Part shown: positions 1 to 7,312 of the stretch, one piece after another
Layout of the letters: every line of letters starts with the position of its first letter
Position numbering within the stretch: position 1 is the stretch's first letter
Assembly (NCBI RefSeq): GCF_007421815.1
Contig: NZ_VLNT01000002.1
Location: forward strand, 206,634-270,633
Length of the DNA stretch: 64,000 bases
Source: Aeromicrobium piscarium
GTDB lineage: Bacteria > Actinomycetota > Actinomycetes > Propionibacteriales > Nocardioidaceae
Reading direction: 5' to 3'
Notes under the pieces: generated by a model
Database searches by the model: none
What the model was told of the DNA's origin: nothing
What the model saw: the letters and a program-made list of their open reading frames with translations, nothing else
Translations under genes and position numbers: made by a program

Positions 1-8
1 CCCCCCGG

Positions 9-61
9 CGCCCTTTTGGGCGGGGGTGTGCCCCTTCCCACGCCGTTGTGAGGGCCACAAC
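9..61. repeat. Two small hairpins downstream of the first gene
   Basis: Positions 9-13 and 18-22 form a short GC stem around TTTT. Positions 45-50 (GTTGTG) and 56-61 (CACAAC) form a second stem whose sequence resembles the family F hairpin near 43.6 kb. They lie just past the stop of the minus-strand gene ending at 75 and could terminate its transcript. Confidence 0.4.
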
Positions 62-74
62 CCGGCAAAAGTCG

Positions 75-1097
75 TCAGAGGGGGTGCGAGGTGGGGCGGT
101 AACGGCGGGTGAGGACTCCGGTGAGCCACTCGATCGGTCCACGACCGACCCAGCGAGCCCAGGCCCATCCAGCGGCGCCGACGCCGAGCACGATGATCAG
201 GAAGCCGCCCCAGTCGTTCGTCGCCCGTATCGCATCGTCGCGGTTCAACCAGGCGATCACCGCGATCTGCAACACGTAGAGCGACAGCGCGACCGTCCCG
301 ACCTCCTCGATCGGGCGCAGAGCCCGTGCCCACCGCATCCGCACCGCCAGGCCGCACAGACCGAGAACCACTGCGACGAGCGAGGCGTCGTGCAGCAGAT
401 CGAGGGTCGAGCCGGAGACCGTGTCCGCACCGGGTCGCGTCCGCAGCGCCGTGACGACGAGCTGCATCCCGGCTCCACCGATGAGGCTCACGGCAGACCA
501 CCACGGGTCGGGACGCCGCGCGTAACCGACCAGCAGCGACCCGACCAGGAAGAACGGCAGCAGCGAGGTCACCCGATAGTGCGGGTCGGCCACGAACCAG
601 CGGACCAGCAGCTCGCCCACGGAGGGATCGTTGGCGATGTCCGCGTAGTAGCCGCCCGGCCAGTCGACGGCGCGCTGCACCGCCGTGTTGAGCAGCGGCG
701 AGAAGACGAAGAAGGCCAGCGCGATGACCGCGACGCTCCGCCGGCCGAGCAGCACCAATGGCATGCCGATGATCAGGAGGCAGCCGAGCATCGCGAGCAC
801 GATCGCCACCCAGCTCCCCCACGTCTCCAGCCAGATGCCGAGCGCGATCAGCACGACACCACGCACCAGGTTGTGCACGAGCACGGATCGCGGTCGCGAC
901 GCGGACCGCTGGATCATCACACCCGCGGAGATCCCCATCACCAGCGCGAAGAGCGGCGAGGCGACGTCGTTGACGCGGCTCAGCAGCTCGTCGGCCCAGT
1001 CGGGCCGATCCGGCACCAGCACCTGGGCGTGCGCGACCAGCATCGCCACGATGGCCACGCCGCGCGCCAGGTCCGGCAGCGGCCATCGAGAGCTCAC
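75..1097 (-). CDS. Polytopic membrane protein, DUF418/DUF1624-like
   Basis: A 340-residue protein with about eight to ten hydrophobic segments, starting SSRWPLPDLARGVAIVAMLVA. The early 'D-ARG-AI-AM' pattern and the C-terminal GPIEWLTGVL resemble the DUF418/DUF1624 group of membrane proteins related to acyltransferase 3 enzymes, whose substrates are mostly unknown. The GTG start overlaps the stop of the upstream GNAT gene (GTGA), so the two are probably cotranslated. No catalytic motif was identified; the family is inferred from overall pattern and the substrate cannot be predicted. Confidence 0.65.
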   Translation of the reverse strand: MSSRWPLPDLARGVAIVAMLVAHAQVLVPDRPDWADELLSRVNDVASPLFALVMGISAGVMIQRSASRPRSVLVHNLVRGVVLIALGIWLETWGSWVAIVLAMLGCLLIIGMPLVLLGRRSVAVIALAFFVFSPLLNTAVQRAVDWPGGYYADIANDPSVGELLVRWFVADPHYRVTSLLPFFLVGSLLVGYARRPDPWWSAVSLIGGAGMQLVVTALRTRPGADTVSGSTLDLLHDASLVAVVLGLCGLAVRMRWARALRPIEEVGTVALSLYVLQIAVIAWLNRDDAIRATNDWGGFLIIVLGVGAAGWAWARWVGRGPIEWLTGVLTRRYRPTSHPL

Positions 1098-1579
1098 GAG
1101 CTCGTACCGAGACGCTGGAGCGGATCACCGGAGAGCCGGTACGTGAACCACTCGCGCTGATGGACCGCGCCGAGGGACTCGTAGAAGGCGATCGACGGGG
1201 CATTCCAGTCGAGCACCTGCCAGACGAGCCGGGAGTAGCCGCGCTCGACGCAGACCTGTGCGAGCGTCGCCAGCAGCGCACCGCCGAGTCCCGCTCCCCG
1301 ATGCTCGGGCGTGACGTAGAGGTCCTCGAGATAGATGCCGTGCACGCCGTCCCAGGTCGAGAAGTTGAGGAACCAGATCGCGGTTCCGACGACCTCGCCC
1401 CCCACCTCCGCCACGTGCGCGAACACCGCCGGCGACTCACCGAACAGCCGCTCCCGGAGATGCTCCTCAGTGAGCCGGCACTGCTCGGGGGCCTTCTCGT
1501 AGGCGGCCAGTTCGTGGACAAGCCGCACGAGTGCGGGAACGTCGTCGGGGCGCGCGACACGGATCTGGGGCTCGGCCAT
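1094..1579 (-). CDS. GNAT-family N-acetyltransferase
   Basis: A 161-residue single-domain acetyltransferase. The acetyl-CoA binding motif A is clear around residues 84-105 (LEDLYVTPEHRGAGLGGALL), followed by a WQVLDWNAPSIAFYESLGA block typical of diamine/spermidine-type or RimI-like GNATs. In such enzymes the N-A-FYE-LGA strand closes the cofactor site. The ATG at 1579 fits the family length; a longer open frame upstream has no GNAT similarity. First gene of a two-gene unit with the membrane protein at 75-1097. The substrate is unknown; the YLEDLYV pattern resembles spermidine acetyltransferase-like members. Confidence 0.85.
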   Translation of the reverse strand: MAEPQIRVARPDDVPALVRLVHELAAYEKAPEQCRLTEEHLRERLFGESPAVFAHVAEVGGEVVGTAIWFLNFSTWDGVHGIYLEDLYVTPEHRGAGLGGALLATLAQVCVERGYSRLVWQVLDWNAPSIAFYESLGAVHQREWFTYRLSGDPLQRLGTSS

Positions 1580-1627
1580 GACCCCGATTCCATCACATGG
1601 GCCGGGAGGTGGCGGGTCCCGACGCGG

Positions 1628-1633
1628 TAGCCT
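1628..1633 (+). promoter_or_regulatory. Leaderless -10 box (TAGCCT) for the Nudix gene
   Basis: TAGCCT ends 7 bases before the GTG at 1641, placing the transcript start at or next to the start codon. Confidence 0.6.
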
Positions 1634-1640
1634 CGGCGAT

Positions 1641-2501
1641 GTGACTGATGAGGCGCTGCGAGACGGGGAGCTGTCGCTCGAACCGACCTCGGGGTCCGCG
1701 GAGTTCCACGGCTTCGCGGTCCTCATCGACGAGGAGCGCGTGGGCACGGTGGCGTTGCGTCCGGACGGCCGGCGCGAAGGCTCCATCCGCTGGAACCTGG
1801 GAGACCATGGTTCCTTCGCCGCCAGCCGTGCGCTGCGACTGGGCATCCAGCACGCGTTCACCGAGCTCGGTTGGGAACGCGTCTGGGCCCAGGTCGATGT
1901 CGACGACACCACCGACCTGCGCAGCGCGTCCCTCGCCGGCCTTCGTCGCGAGGGAGTCACCCGTCGCAGCGGGGCGCCGGATCGCGTGCTGGTCGGCCGG
2001 CTGATCGACGATCCCCCCGCGCTGAGTCGCGAGGGCTTCGTCTCGATCCTCAACGCGGGCCTGCCGCGCAAGCGCGTCATCGCCCAGGGTCTGCTCCGCG
2101 ATGAGCACGATCGGGTGCTGCTGTGCGAGCTGACCTACAAGCGGGAGTGGGACCTGCCCGGCGGCGTGATCGAGGTCGGGGAGTCTCCCGGCACGGGACT
2201 CGTGCGCGAGCTGCACGAGGAGCTCGGCATCACGGTCGATCTCGGCGCGCTCGTGACGATGAACTGGCTGCCGCCGTGGCGTGAGTGGGACGACGCCTGC
2301 CTCTTCGTCTTCGACCTGGGACGGATCGATGCCGCGACCGTCGAAGACATGGAACTGCAACGCACCGAGATCGCCGGGGTCCACTGGTGCGATCTCGAGG
2401 CGGCGCGGGCTCACGCCACGGGCGCCACGGTCGAGCTCCTGGAGGCACTCGAGGCCGGTGAGCTCCCCGCCTATCGCGAGGCTCCGCTCCAGCCCGAGTG
2501 A
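1641..2501 (+). CDS. Nudix hydrolase with N-terminal GNAT-like domain
   Basis: A 286-residue protein in two parts. Residues 1 to about 125 resemble a degenerate GNAT fold (GTVALRPDGRREGSIRWNLG, then SRALRLGIQHAFTELG). From about residue 150 a Nudix domain begins, with the complete box G-x5-E-x7-RE-L-HEE-LG-I near residues 173-196. Nudix enzymes hydrolyse nucleoside diphosphates linked to another moiety; the substrate here is unknown. The GTG start is chosen because a TAGCCT box lies 7 bases upstream; the frame is open further upstream but unlike a protein there. Diverges from the GNAT gene and overlaps the end of the convergent SRPBCC gene by about 30 bases. Confidence 0.8.
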   Translation: MTDEALRDGELSLEPTSGSAEFHGFAVLIDEERVGTVALRPDGRREGSIRWNLGDHGSFAASRALRLGIQHAFTELGWERVWAQVDVDDTTDLRSASLAGLRREGVTRRSGAPDRVLVGRLIDDPPALSREGFVSILNAGLPRKRVIAQGLLRDEHDRVLLCELTYKREWDLPGGVIEVGESPGTGLVRELHEELGITVDLGALVTMNWLPPWREWDDACLFVFDLGRIDAATVEDMELQRTEIAGVHWCDLEAARAHATGATVELLEALEAGELPAYREAPLQPE

Positions 2502-2978
2502 CCTCGCGCGACCTCAGCGGGGTCGAGCACGGCGCCGGCGATCCCCGCCAAGGTCTGCGACATCCCCTCCAGCATCAGCGCGTCGAAGGTCTCGCGACCG
2601 CCCATATAGGTCTCGGTGAGCTCCCCCGAGAAGGGCGAGATGCCCTCGGGCGCCTCGCGGCGCTGCACGAGGGTCGTCCCCTCCTCATGGGGCTCGAGCA
2701 GGAAAGACCAGATCACCCAATTCTCCTCGATCCGAAAGGCGATCTCGCGGTCGACCTCGAAACGCACGATCTCGCCGTGGGTGATCCACTCCATCTCCCC
2801 GTGGCTGTTGCGATTGGTGAACCGGGTACCCGCCTCCACGCGCTCGAAGCCGGCGCGCAGGCGGGTGGAGACCACCTGGGGGCTCCACTCCGGCATCCTC
2901 CGGATCGCTCACGACCGGCCACACCCGTCCCGGTGGCGCGGCGATCACGAGCTCTCGTTCGAGCAGTGTGGCGTCCAT
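2471..2978 (-). pseudogene. SRPBCC (START-like) family gene with a frameshift
   Basis: The minus strand has a good ribosome site (AAGGAG at 2990-2985) six bases before the ATG at 2978. Translation begins DATLLERELVIAAPPGRVW PVVSDPE, a classic first strand of a polyketide cyclase/SRPBCC protein. Similarity then continues in another frame from about 2896 (MPEWSPQVVSTRLRAGFERV) to the stop at 2471. One extra G in the CCGGAGGATG stretch near 2897-2903 would explain it. Either the gene is broken or the assembly has a one-base error. These proteins bind hydrophobic ligands in a helix-grip cavity. It faces a TetR regulator across an operator palindrome, so it is probably that regulator's target. Confidence 0.7.
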
Positions 2979-3001
2979 CGACATCTCCTTATGCGTCCGA
3001 T

Positions 3002-3057
3002 CGGTCGTCTAGGACGACCGTAGGCCATCGCCAACTTGACGTCCACTCGGTCGTCTA
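3002..3057. promoter_or_regulatory. Palindromic operator between SRPBCC and TetR genes
   Basis: CGGTCGTCTAGGACGACCG at 3002-3020 is a perfect 8-bp inverted repeat around TAG. The half site CGGTCGTCTA recurs at 3048-3057 and runs into the -10 box of the TetR gene. This is the usual arrangement for a TetR repressor controlling itself and the divergent gene; binding is inferred. Confidence 0.7.
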
Positions 3058-3061
3058 CCAT
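3056..3061 (+). promoter_or_regulatory. -10 box (TACCAT) of the TetR gene, leaderless
   Basis: TACCAT ends 6 bases before the ATG at 3068; a TTGACG at about 3035 could be the -35 element. Confidence 0.65.
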
Positions 3062-3067
3062 GTGGGC

Positions 3068-3763
3068 ATGCAGGAGAGCTCACACCGAGACGGGCGGCGA
3101 GTCCGCGGGGACCGCACCCGGCGCCTGGTCGCCCACGCCGCGTCTCAGAGCGCCACCGTGCGCGGCCTCGACGCGATCACCGTCGGCACGCTCGCGGCCT
3201 CGACCGGGGTGAGCAAGAGCGGCATCCTGACCGTGTTCGAGTCCCGCGAGGCGATCCAGCTCGCCGCCGTCGCCCATGCCCGCAAGCTCTACCGCGAGCA
3301 CGTCATCGGCCCAGCCTGGCGACGACCGCCCGGCCGCGAGAGGCTCCGCGGATGGATCGAGGCGTGGCAGGACTACCTCCGCGCGAGAGTTTTCGCCGGC
3401 GGCTGCTTCGTGACCACCACCTCGGCCGAGTACGGCCATCGCGACGGCCCCGTCGCCGAGGCCGTGCGAGAGCTCAAGACCGAATGGCTGGAACTCCTGC
3501 GCGATGACCTGCGCATCGCGGGCTCGGCCGATGCCGAGACCGATGCCTTCAAGATCGACGCCTATCTCAGCGCCGCCGCGACCCGCCGCGAACTGCTCGG
3601 CGACGACCTCATCCTCGACCGGGCACGGGCACTGGCCGACGAGATCATCGACGCGGCCGATTCCGCTCAGCCGGGCCCGCCCTCCTGCGAGGACGAGTCC
3701 ACCACCCCGCCGGACGCTCCGAGAGTCCGCGGAAGCTCATCGGCCCCCTCGGGCGGGATGTAG
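3068..3763 (+). CDS. TetR/AcrR-family transcriptional regulator
   Basis: A 231-residue regulator. The helix-turn-helix lies near residues 35-65 (ITVGTLAASTGVSKSGILTV, then FESREAIQLAAV); the ligand-binding half follows with GGCFVTTTSAEYGHRDGPV, a pattern of TetR_C-type domains. The ATG is set by the leaderless -10 box 6 bases upstream. The C-terminal tail of about 30 residues is Pro/Ser/Gly-rich and is antisense to the end of the lipoprotein gene, which overlaps it by about 97 bases. It probably represses itself and the divergent SRPBCC gene through the CGGTCGTC palindrome. Confidence 0.85.
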   Translation: MQESSHRDGRRVRGDRTRRLVAHAASQSATVRGLDAITVGTLAASTGVSKSGILTVFESREAIQLAAVAHARKLYREHVIGPAWRRPPGRERLRGWIEAWQDYLRARVFAGGCFVTTTSAEYGHRDGPVAEAVRELKTEWLELLRDDLRIAGSADAETDAFKIDAYLSAAATRRELLGDDLILDRARALADEIIDAADSAQPGPPSCEDESTTPPDAPRVRGSSSAPSGGM

Positions 3764-4638
3764 ACGACGAGCTGATGGGCGTACCGCAGCGATCCGGTGC
3801 CGACGACCCCGTCGGGCCAGAAGGCCCGTTGAGGTGAATCCTCCGGCCAGGTCACCCGCAGACCTCCGTCCACCGTGAAGGTGTCCTGGCGCAACAACGT
3901 CCCGAACACCAGCGCGCCGCCGTCCTCGGTACGCAACGCGTAGACCTGCGGATCGGCCGACCACGCCTGCTCGAAGCTCACGCCTTCGAGCTGTTCATTG
4001 GCGCTCAGCGTGCGGGTCATCTGTTCGACGAAAGGGTCGCCGCGCCATGATGCCGCCGCCCCCTCGTCGTCATCGAGGCTCGCGGCGAGCGAGGCCAGCA
4101 CCCCCTCGGGCGCCCCGGTCATGGCGGTGGCGTCATCGGCTGCCACCCGGCGGGCCGCATCGCCGACGGACCTCACACCGGGAAGGCGCGTCTTCTCGGT
4201 GATCTCGGCAGTCAGCGTCACGAGCCACGGTTCGCTCGCCGTACCGCGCTCGAAGACCTGGACCTGACGGCGTCCCGTGGCGTCGTCGGCCACCACCGCC
4301 GCGAACCACAGCGGATAGCGCGAGAAGCGCGGCAGATAAGTCTCCTCGATCGTGAAGGGGCCGTCGAAGGCGAACTCCTCGCGTTCGAGCTCCTCGGCGA
4401 TCGAGAACATGCCGGTGTCGATGGCGAGCGCCGATCCCGTCTCGACCGTCGACAACGGCTGAGGGTCCAGCGCATCGGCGGCGGCACCGCGAACGGTCCG
4501 GTACTCGCGGACGACATCGTCGACCTCCTCGGCCGTCAGCACGTGCTTGACGATCGGGGCCTCCGGGTCCCGTTCGCCGGGCAGAGCGCAGCCGGCAAGG
4601 AGCATCAGCGCCGCCAGGCACAGGGTAGCGGCCCTCAT
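3667..4638 (-). CDS. Secreted lipoprotein of unknown function
   Basis: A 323-residue protein with a lipoprotein signal: MRAATLCLAALMLLAGC, where LAGC is the lipobox and Cys17 the expected lipidated residue. The mature part has no motif I recognise; it resembles uncharacterised actinobacterial lipoproteins found in pairs with a two-helix membrane protein. Its start overlaps the stop of the upstream membrane gene (ATGA), so the pair is one translation unit. It is convergent with the TetR gene and the two coding ends overlap by about 97 bases, which is unusually long. Confidence 0.75.
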   Translation of the reverse strand: MRAATLCLAALMLLAGCALPGERDPEAPIVKHVLTAEEVDDVVREYRTVRGAAADALDPQPLSTVETGSALAIDTGMFSIAEELEREEFAFDGPFTIEETYLPRFSRYPLWFAAVVADDATGRRQVQVFERGTASEPWLVTLTAEITEKTRLPGVRSVGDAARRVAADDATAMTGAPEGVLASLAASLDDDEGAAASWRGDPFVEQMTRTLSANEQLEGVSFEQAWSADPQVYALRTEDGGALVFGTLLRQDTFTVDGGLRVTWPEDSPQRAFWPDGVVGTGSLRYAHQLVVYIPPEGADELPRTLGASGGVVDSSSQEGGPG

Positions 4639-5369
4639 CGGCTCTCCCCCGGCGGCAGCTCGGTCTCCTCGACGATCTCCACCTCGCCGAGGGCCTCGAC
4701 CTCCTCGGCCGAGATCTCGCGCTCGGATCCGTCCTCCTCGACGACGACGTAGACGACCTCCTGCTCGTCCTCGACCGGTCGCCGGCGCAGCAGCAGGTGG
4801 ACCAGGACCGCCACGGCACCCCCGGCCACGATCAGGCCGATCGAGCGGGCGAAGATGCCCTCGATCCCGTAGGCCGTCGACAGGGTGAGACCCCGCAGAT
4901 TCGCGTCTCCCACCGACAGGACCGCCACCGAGACCGATTCATCGGGGAGCCTGGCCTGGAGCAGCGCGCCGCCCAGGCCTCCCTCGCCGGCGATCCACCA
5001 GTCCATGGCGGTAGGGGAAGCGGGCAGTGCGGGCCCGCCCTCGGCAGCTGAGGCCTCCATGCGCCAGGGCGGCTCGAAGGCGGTGACCTCCAGGCGTTCG
5101 GTGCCCTCGACATAGCTCATGACATCGACGCTGTTGCCGAGACCGATGAAGACGGGCTTGTCGCCCGGCACCTCGGCGAGGACCTCGATCTGGACGTCCT
5201 TCCACGCGATCACCCCCGGGCGGGTGACGACGGCGGACCCCTCGGTGTCGATCGGATGCGGGCCGGAGACGAAACGGCTGTCCGGGCCGAACACGACGAT
5301 GCCGGCGACGCCGACGAGCAGCGCCACCACCCCGGCGCCTTGAAGCAGCCGCCACCCGATGATCCGCAC
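4635..5369 (-). CDS. Two-helix membrane protein with acidic cytoplasmic tail
   Basis: A 244-residue protein. A first membrane helix spans about residues 8-28 (GAGVVALLVGVAGIVVFG); an extracytoplasmic region of about 130 residues follows; a second helix lies near 175-197 (SIGLIVAGGAVAVLVHLLL). The tail after RRRP is very Glu-rich (EDEQEVVYVVVEEDGSERE). Start: GTG at 5369 is preferred because TACGGT lies 7 bases upstream and the helix then begins immediately; an in-frame GTG at 5411 would add 14 residues. Cotranslated with the downstream lipoprotein. Function unknown. Confidence 0.7.
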   Translation of the reverse strand: MRIIGWRLLQGAGVVALLVGVAGIVVFGPDSRFVSGPHPIDTEGSAVVTRPGVIAWKDVQIEVLAEVPGDKPVFIGLGNSVDVMSYVEGTERLEVTAFEPPWRMEASAAEGGPALPASPTAMDWWIAGEGGLGGALLQARLPDESVSVAVLSVGDANLRGLTLSTAYGIEGIFARSIGLIVAGGAVAVLVHLLLRRRPVEDEQEVVYVVVEEDGSEREISAEEVEALGEVEIVEETELPPGESR

Positions 5370-5376
5370 GGCATGA

Positions 5377-5382
5377 ACCGTA
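5377..5382 (-). promoter_or_regulatory. Leaderless -10 box (TACGGT)
   Basis: Seven bases separate TACGGT on the minus strand from GTG at 5369. Confidence 0.55.
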
Positions 5383-5420
5383 ACCGACAGTGACGCCTTC
5401 GGCCGCACCACTCACCCGGC

Positions 5421-5496
5421 CTGGACCGAAATGTGCTCCCGATTCGTCAACCGGGACATCCCTGGGTCGACGAATCGGGAGCACATCTCGGTCCAG
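5421..5496. repeat. Family A inverted repeat, copy 1
   Basis: Arms 5421-5448 and 5469-5496 are 28 bases each with one mismatch, around a 20-base loop. Core of the arm: ATGTGCTCCCGATTCGTC. It begins about ten bases after the stop of the YbbN-like gene and could end its transcript. Two further copies occur near 34.3 kb and 63.4 kb. Confidence 0.85.
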
Positions 5497-5506
5497 GGCG
5501 CCGGGG

Positions 5507-6421
5507 TCAGAAGAGGGCGGTGGCGAGTGAACGCCGCGCCGTCGCCACGCGGGGATCGGTGACGCCGACGACCGTGAACAGTTCGAGCAGGCGCTGTCGG
5601 ATCCGTTCGCGCTCATCGCCACCCGTGCGCCGGATCAGATCGATGAGCCGGTCGAAGGCATCGTCGACATGTCCGCCCGAGACATCCAGATCCGCCACCA
5701 ACAGCTGCGCCTCGACGTCCTCGGGACGATCGGCAGCGGCCTGCCGCGCGGATGACAAGTCGGCTCCCTGAGTGCGTGCCATCAGCTTGACACCGGCGAG
5801 GCGCTCGCCGATCTCGCTCTCCCCCGGATGCTGCGCCGCGAGCTTCTCGTACTCGGCGATCGCGGTCGTGAAGTCTCCGGCGGCGAAGGCCTCGTCGGCG
5901 GCCGCGAACCGCGGGTCGTCGGCCGGCTCGTCGTCGGCACTCTCGTCGACCGGGGCCTCGCCGCTGGGCTGGGCCCGGCCGGTCAGACCGTGCTGGGCGG
6001 CGAGACGGACCAGCTCGTCGAAGTAGCGGTCGACCTCGGCGGCGTCCACCGTGCCTTGGAAGAGCGGGACCGGCTGACCCTTGACCAGACCGACCACGAA
6101 GGGCACACCCTGGGCACCGAGAGCCTGGGCGACACCGGGACTGGCGTCGACATCGACCCGTGCCACCTGGATCGCCCCTTGATGGCGCGCGGTGGCGGCC
6201 ACGAGCACCTCATTGAACTCCTCGCTCTGCGGCGATCGCGGCGACCACAGACTCAGGACCACGAGATGCTGCATCGAGGACTCGACCACTGCCTGGAAGT
6301 TCTGCTCGGTCGCGTCGATGACGTAGACGCCACCGCCACCGGCTCCTCCGCCGGGAGGACCGGACGGGGCCGGGTTCGACAGAGCGGACAGATCGAAGGC
6401 ACCGGGGCGCGAGAACGTCAT
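5507..6421 (-). CDS. YbbN-like thioredoxin-fold/TPR protein without CxxC
   Basis: A 304-residue protein. After a Pro/Gly-rich N-terminus, a thioredoxin fold runs from about residue 35 to 145 (VVLSLWSPRSPQSEEF, DVDASPGVAQALGAQGVPFV). The CxxC position is SPRS, so it cannot act as a redox thiol protein. Tetratricopeptide-like helices fill residues 175-300 (ADEAFAAGDFTTAIAEYEKL). This matches the co-chaperone YbbN/CnoX architecture; the M. tuberculosis counterpart is, from memory, Rv1324, which also neighbours the thiolase. Leaderless ATG at 6421 with TACAAT 6 bases upstream. Confidence 0.85.
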   Translation of the reverse strand: MTFSRPGAFDLSALSNPAPSGPPGGGAGGGGVYVIDATEQNFQAVVESSMQHLVVLSLWSPRSPQSEEFNEVLVAATARHQGAIQVARVDVDASPGVAQALGAQGVPFVVGLVKGQPVPLFQGTVDAAEVDRYFDELVRLAAQHGLTGRAQPSGEAPVDESADDEPADDPRFAAADEAFAAGDFTTAIAEYEKLAAQHPGESEIGERLAGVKLMARTQGADLSSARQAAADRPEDVEAQLLVADLDVSGGHVDDAFDRLIDLIRRTGGDERERIRQRLLELFTVVGVTDPRVATARRSLATALF

Positions 6422-6427
6422 GGACCC

Positions 6428-6433
6428 ATTGTA
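6428..6433 (-). promoter_or_regulatory. Leaderless -10 box (TACAAT)
   Basis: On the minus strand, TACAAT lies 6 bases before the ATG at 6421. It is one of the best matches to the consensus in the window. Confidence 0.65.
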
Positions 6434-6455
6434 GGAACCACCTCGACACTCCCCG

Positions 6456-6582
6456 GGCGGTGACCTACACACCTCTCGCGGGCTCGTTCCGCGCCGGGGC
6501 GGTGACGTACGCACCTGTCACGGCCGGCGAGACGTGCCTGACTCACCGCTCGATCGAGTGAGACGTGCGTAGGTCACCGCCC
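6456..6582. repeat. Family B repeat cluster, copy 1
   Basis: Two direct copies of a 22-base motif (GGCGGTGACNTACRCACCTS at 6456 and 6498) are followed by two inverted copies (ending CTCACCGC near 6549 and GGTCACCGCC near 6582). The cluster fills the gap between the PH-domain gene and the YbbN-like gene, both on the minus strand. Confidence 0.85.
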
Positions 6583-6603
6583 GGGATCGCGGGGCCCGCC
6601 GGG

Positions 6604-7143
6604 CTAGTGGAAGGCCGTCGGGTTGCGCGGACCGCGCAAGCCCGAGCGCTGGACGACGCGCTGGATCGTGAGGTCGCGGCCGTCCGGGTCGGAGATGTAG
6701 CGGATCTTGCGGAGCCCCTGCGACCGGGCTGCGGACTCGAAGACGAAGTGCCCGTAACCGAGCACGCGACCGATGACGGGCTTCTCGACCGTGATGTCGA
6801 GGATGCGCGTGATGGGCATCGTGGCGATCTTGACGGTGAAGACCCCGGAGGCGCGAAAGACCCGCATATTGGTGACGACGAAGATGTCGCGATACTCGCG
6901 AGCGGCGATATAGCCCGCCCAGCCGGCGACGCCGAGCGAGAGCAGGAGGAAGAACCATCCGGCGCCGACCGGGACGACCGCGACGGCGACGTAGATCAGG
7001 AAGACCGCGAAGAGTCCGCCGATCGATGGCAGGACATACACCACCCAGTGCTTGCGGACGAGGTCGATGACGTGCTCGCCTTCGTCGTCGAGCAGATGGT
7101 GCTCGACCTCCTGCTCGAGCATCCGCAGCAGCCAGGCGAACAC
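6604..7143 (-). CDS. PH-domain (YdbS/DUF304-like) membrane protein
   Basis: About 179 residues from GTG 7143; an ATG at 7122 is an alternative start. Two adjacent membrane helices (VYVLPSIGGLFAVFLIYVAV and GWFFLLLSLGVAGWAGYIA) are followed by a bacterial PH domain with the hallmark DIFVVTNMRVFRASG and ITRILDITVEK. Bacterial PH2 proteins of this kind sit at the membrane; the role is unknown. The stop of a 53-residue membrane peptide lies 7 bases upstream of the GTG, which suggests translational coupling. Family B repeats follow the gene. Confidence 0.8.
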   Translation of the reverse strand: MFAWLLRMLEQEVEHHLLDDEGEHVIDLVRKHWVVYVLPSIGGLFAVFLIYVAVAVVPVGAGWFFLLLSLGVAGWAGYIAAREYRDIFVVTNMRVFRASGVFTVKIATMPITRILDITVEKPVIGRVLGYGHFVFESAARSQGLRKIRYISDPDGRDLTIQRVVQRSGLRGPRNPTAFH

Positions 7144-7150
7144 CGGCCGG

Positions 7151-7312
7151 TCACGTCCCGAAGAGCGAGTCGATGAAGACGCCGACCTGCGCGAAGGCAC
7201 CGAGGGTCGCGTCCCAGGCGTCACCCACCGCACGGGCAGCGCCTTCCGGGGCCGTGAGCAGGTAGTACAGCACGAACCCAGCGATGACGAGAACGACGAG
7301 CTTCTTCAGCAC
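7151..7312 (-). CDS. Small membrane protein, 53 residues
   Basis: Reading the minus strand from GTG 7312 gives a 53-residue protein starting MLKKLVVLVIAGFVLYYLL and ending FIDSLFGT. It has one N-terminal hydrophobic helix followed by a soluble amphipathic part with many Ala and Gly. The start overlaps the last codons of meaB in another frame and TACAAC lies 6 bases upstream, close to a leaderless promoter; the stop is 7 bases before the PH-domain gene. The clean helix and tight spacing on both sides argue that it is real. Function unknown. Confidence 0.65.
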   Translation of the reverse strand: MLKKLVVLVIAGFVLYYLLTAPEGAARAVGDAWDATLGAFAQVGVFIDSLFGT

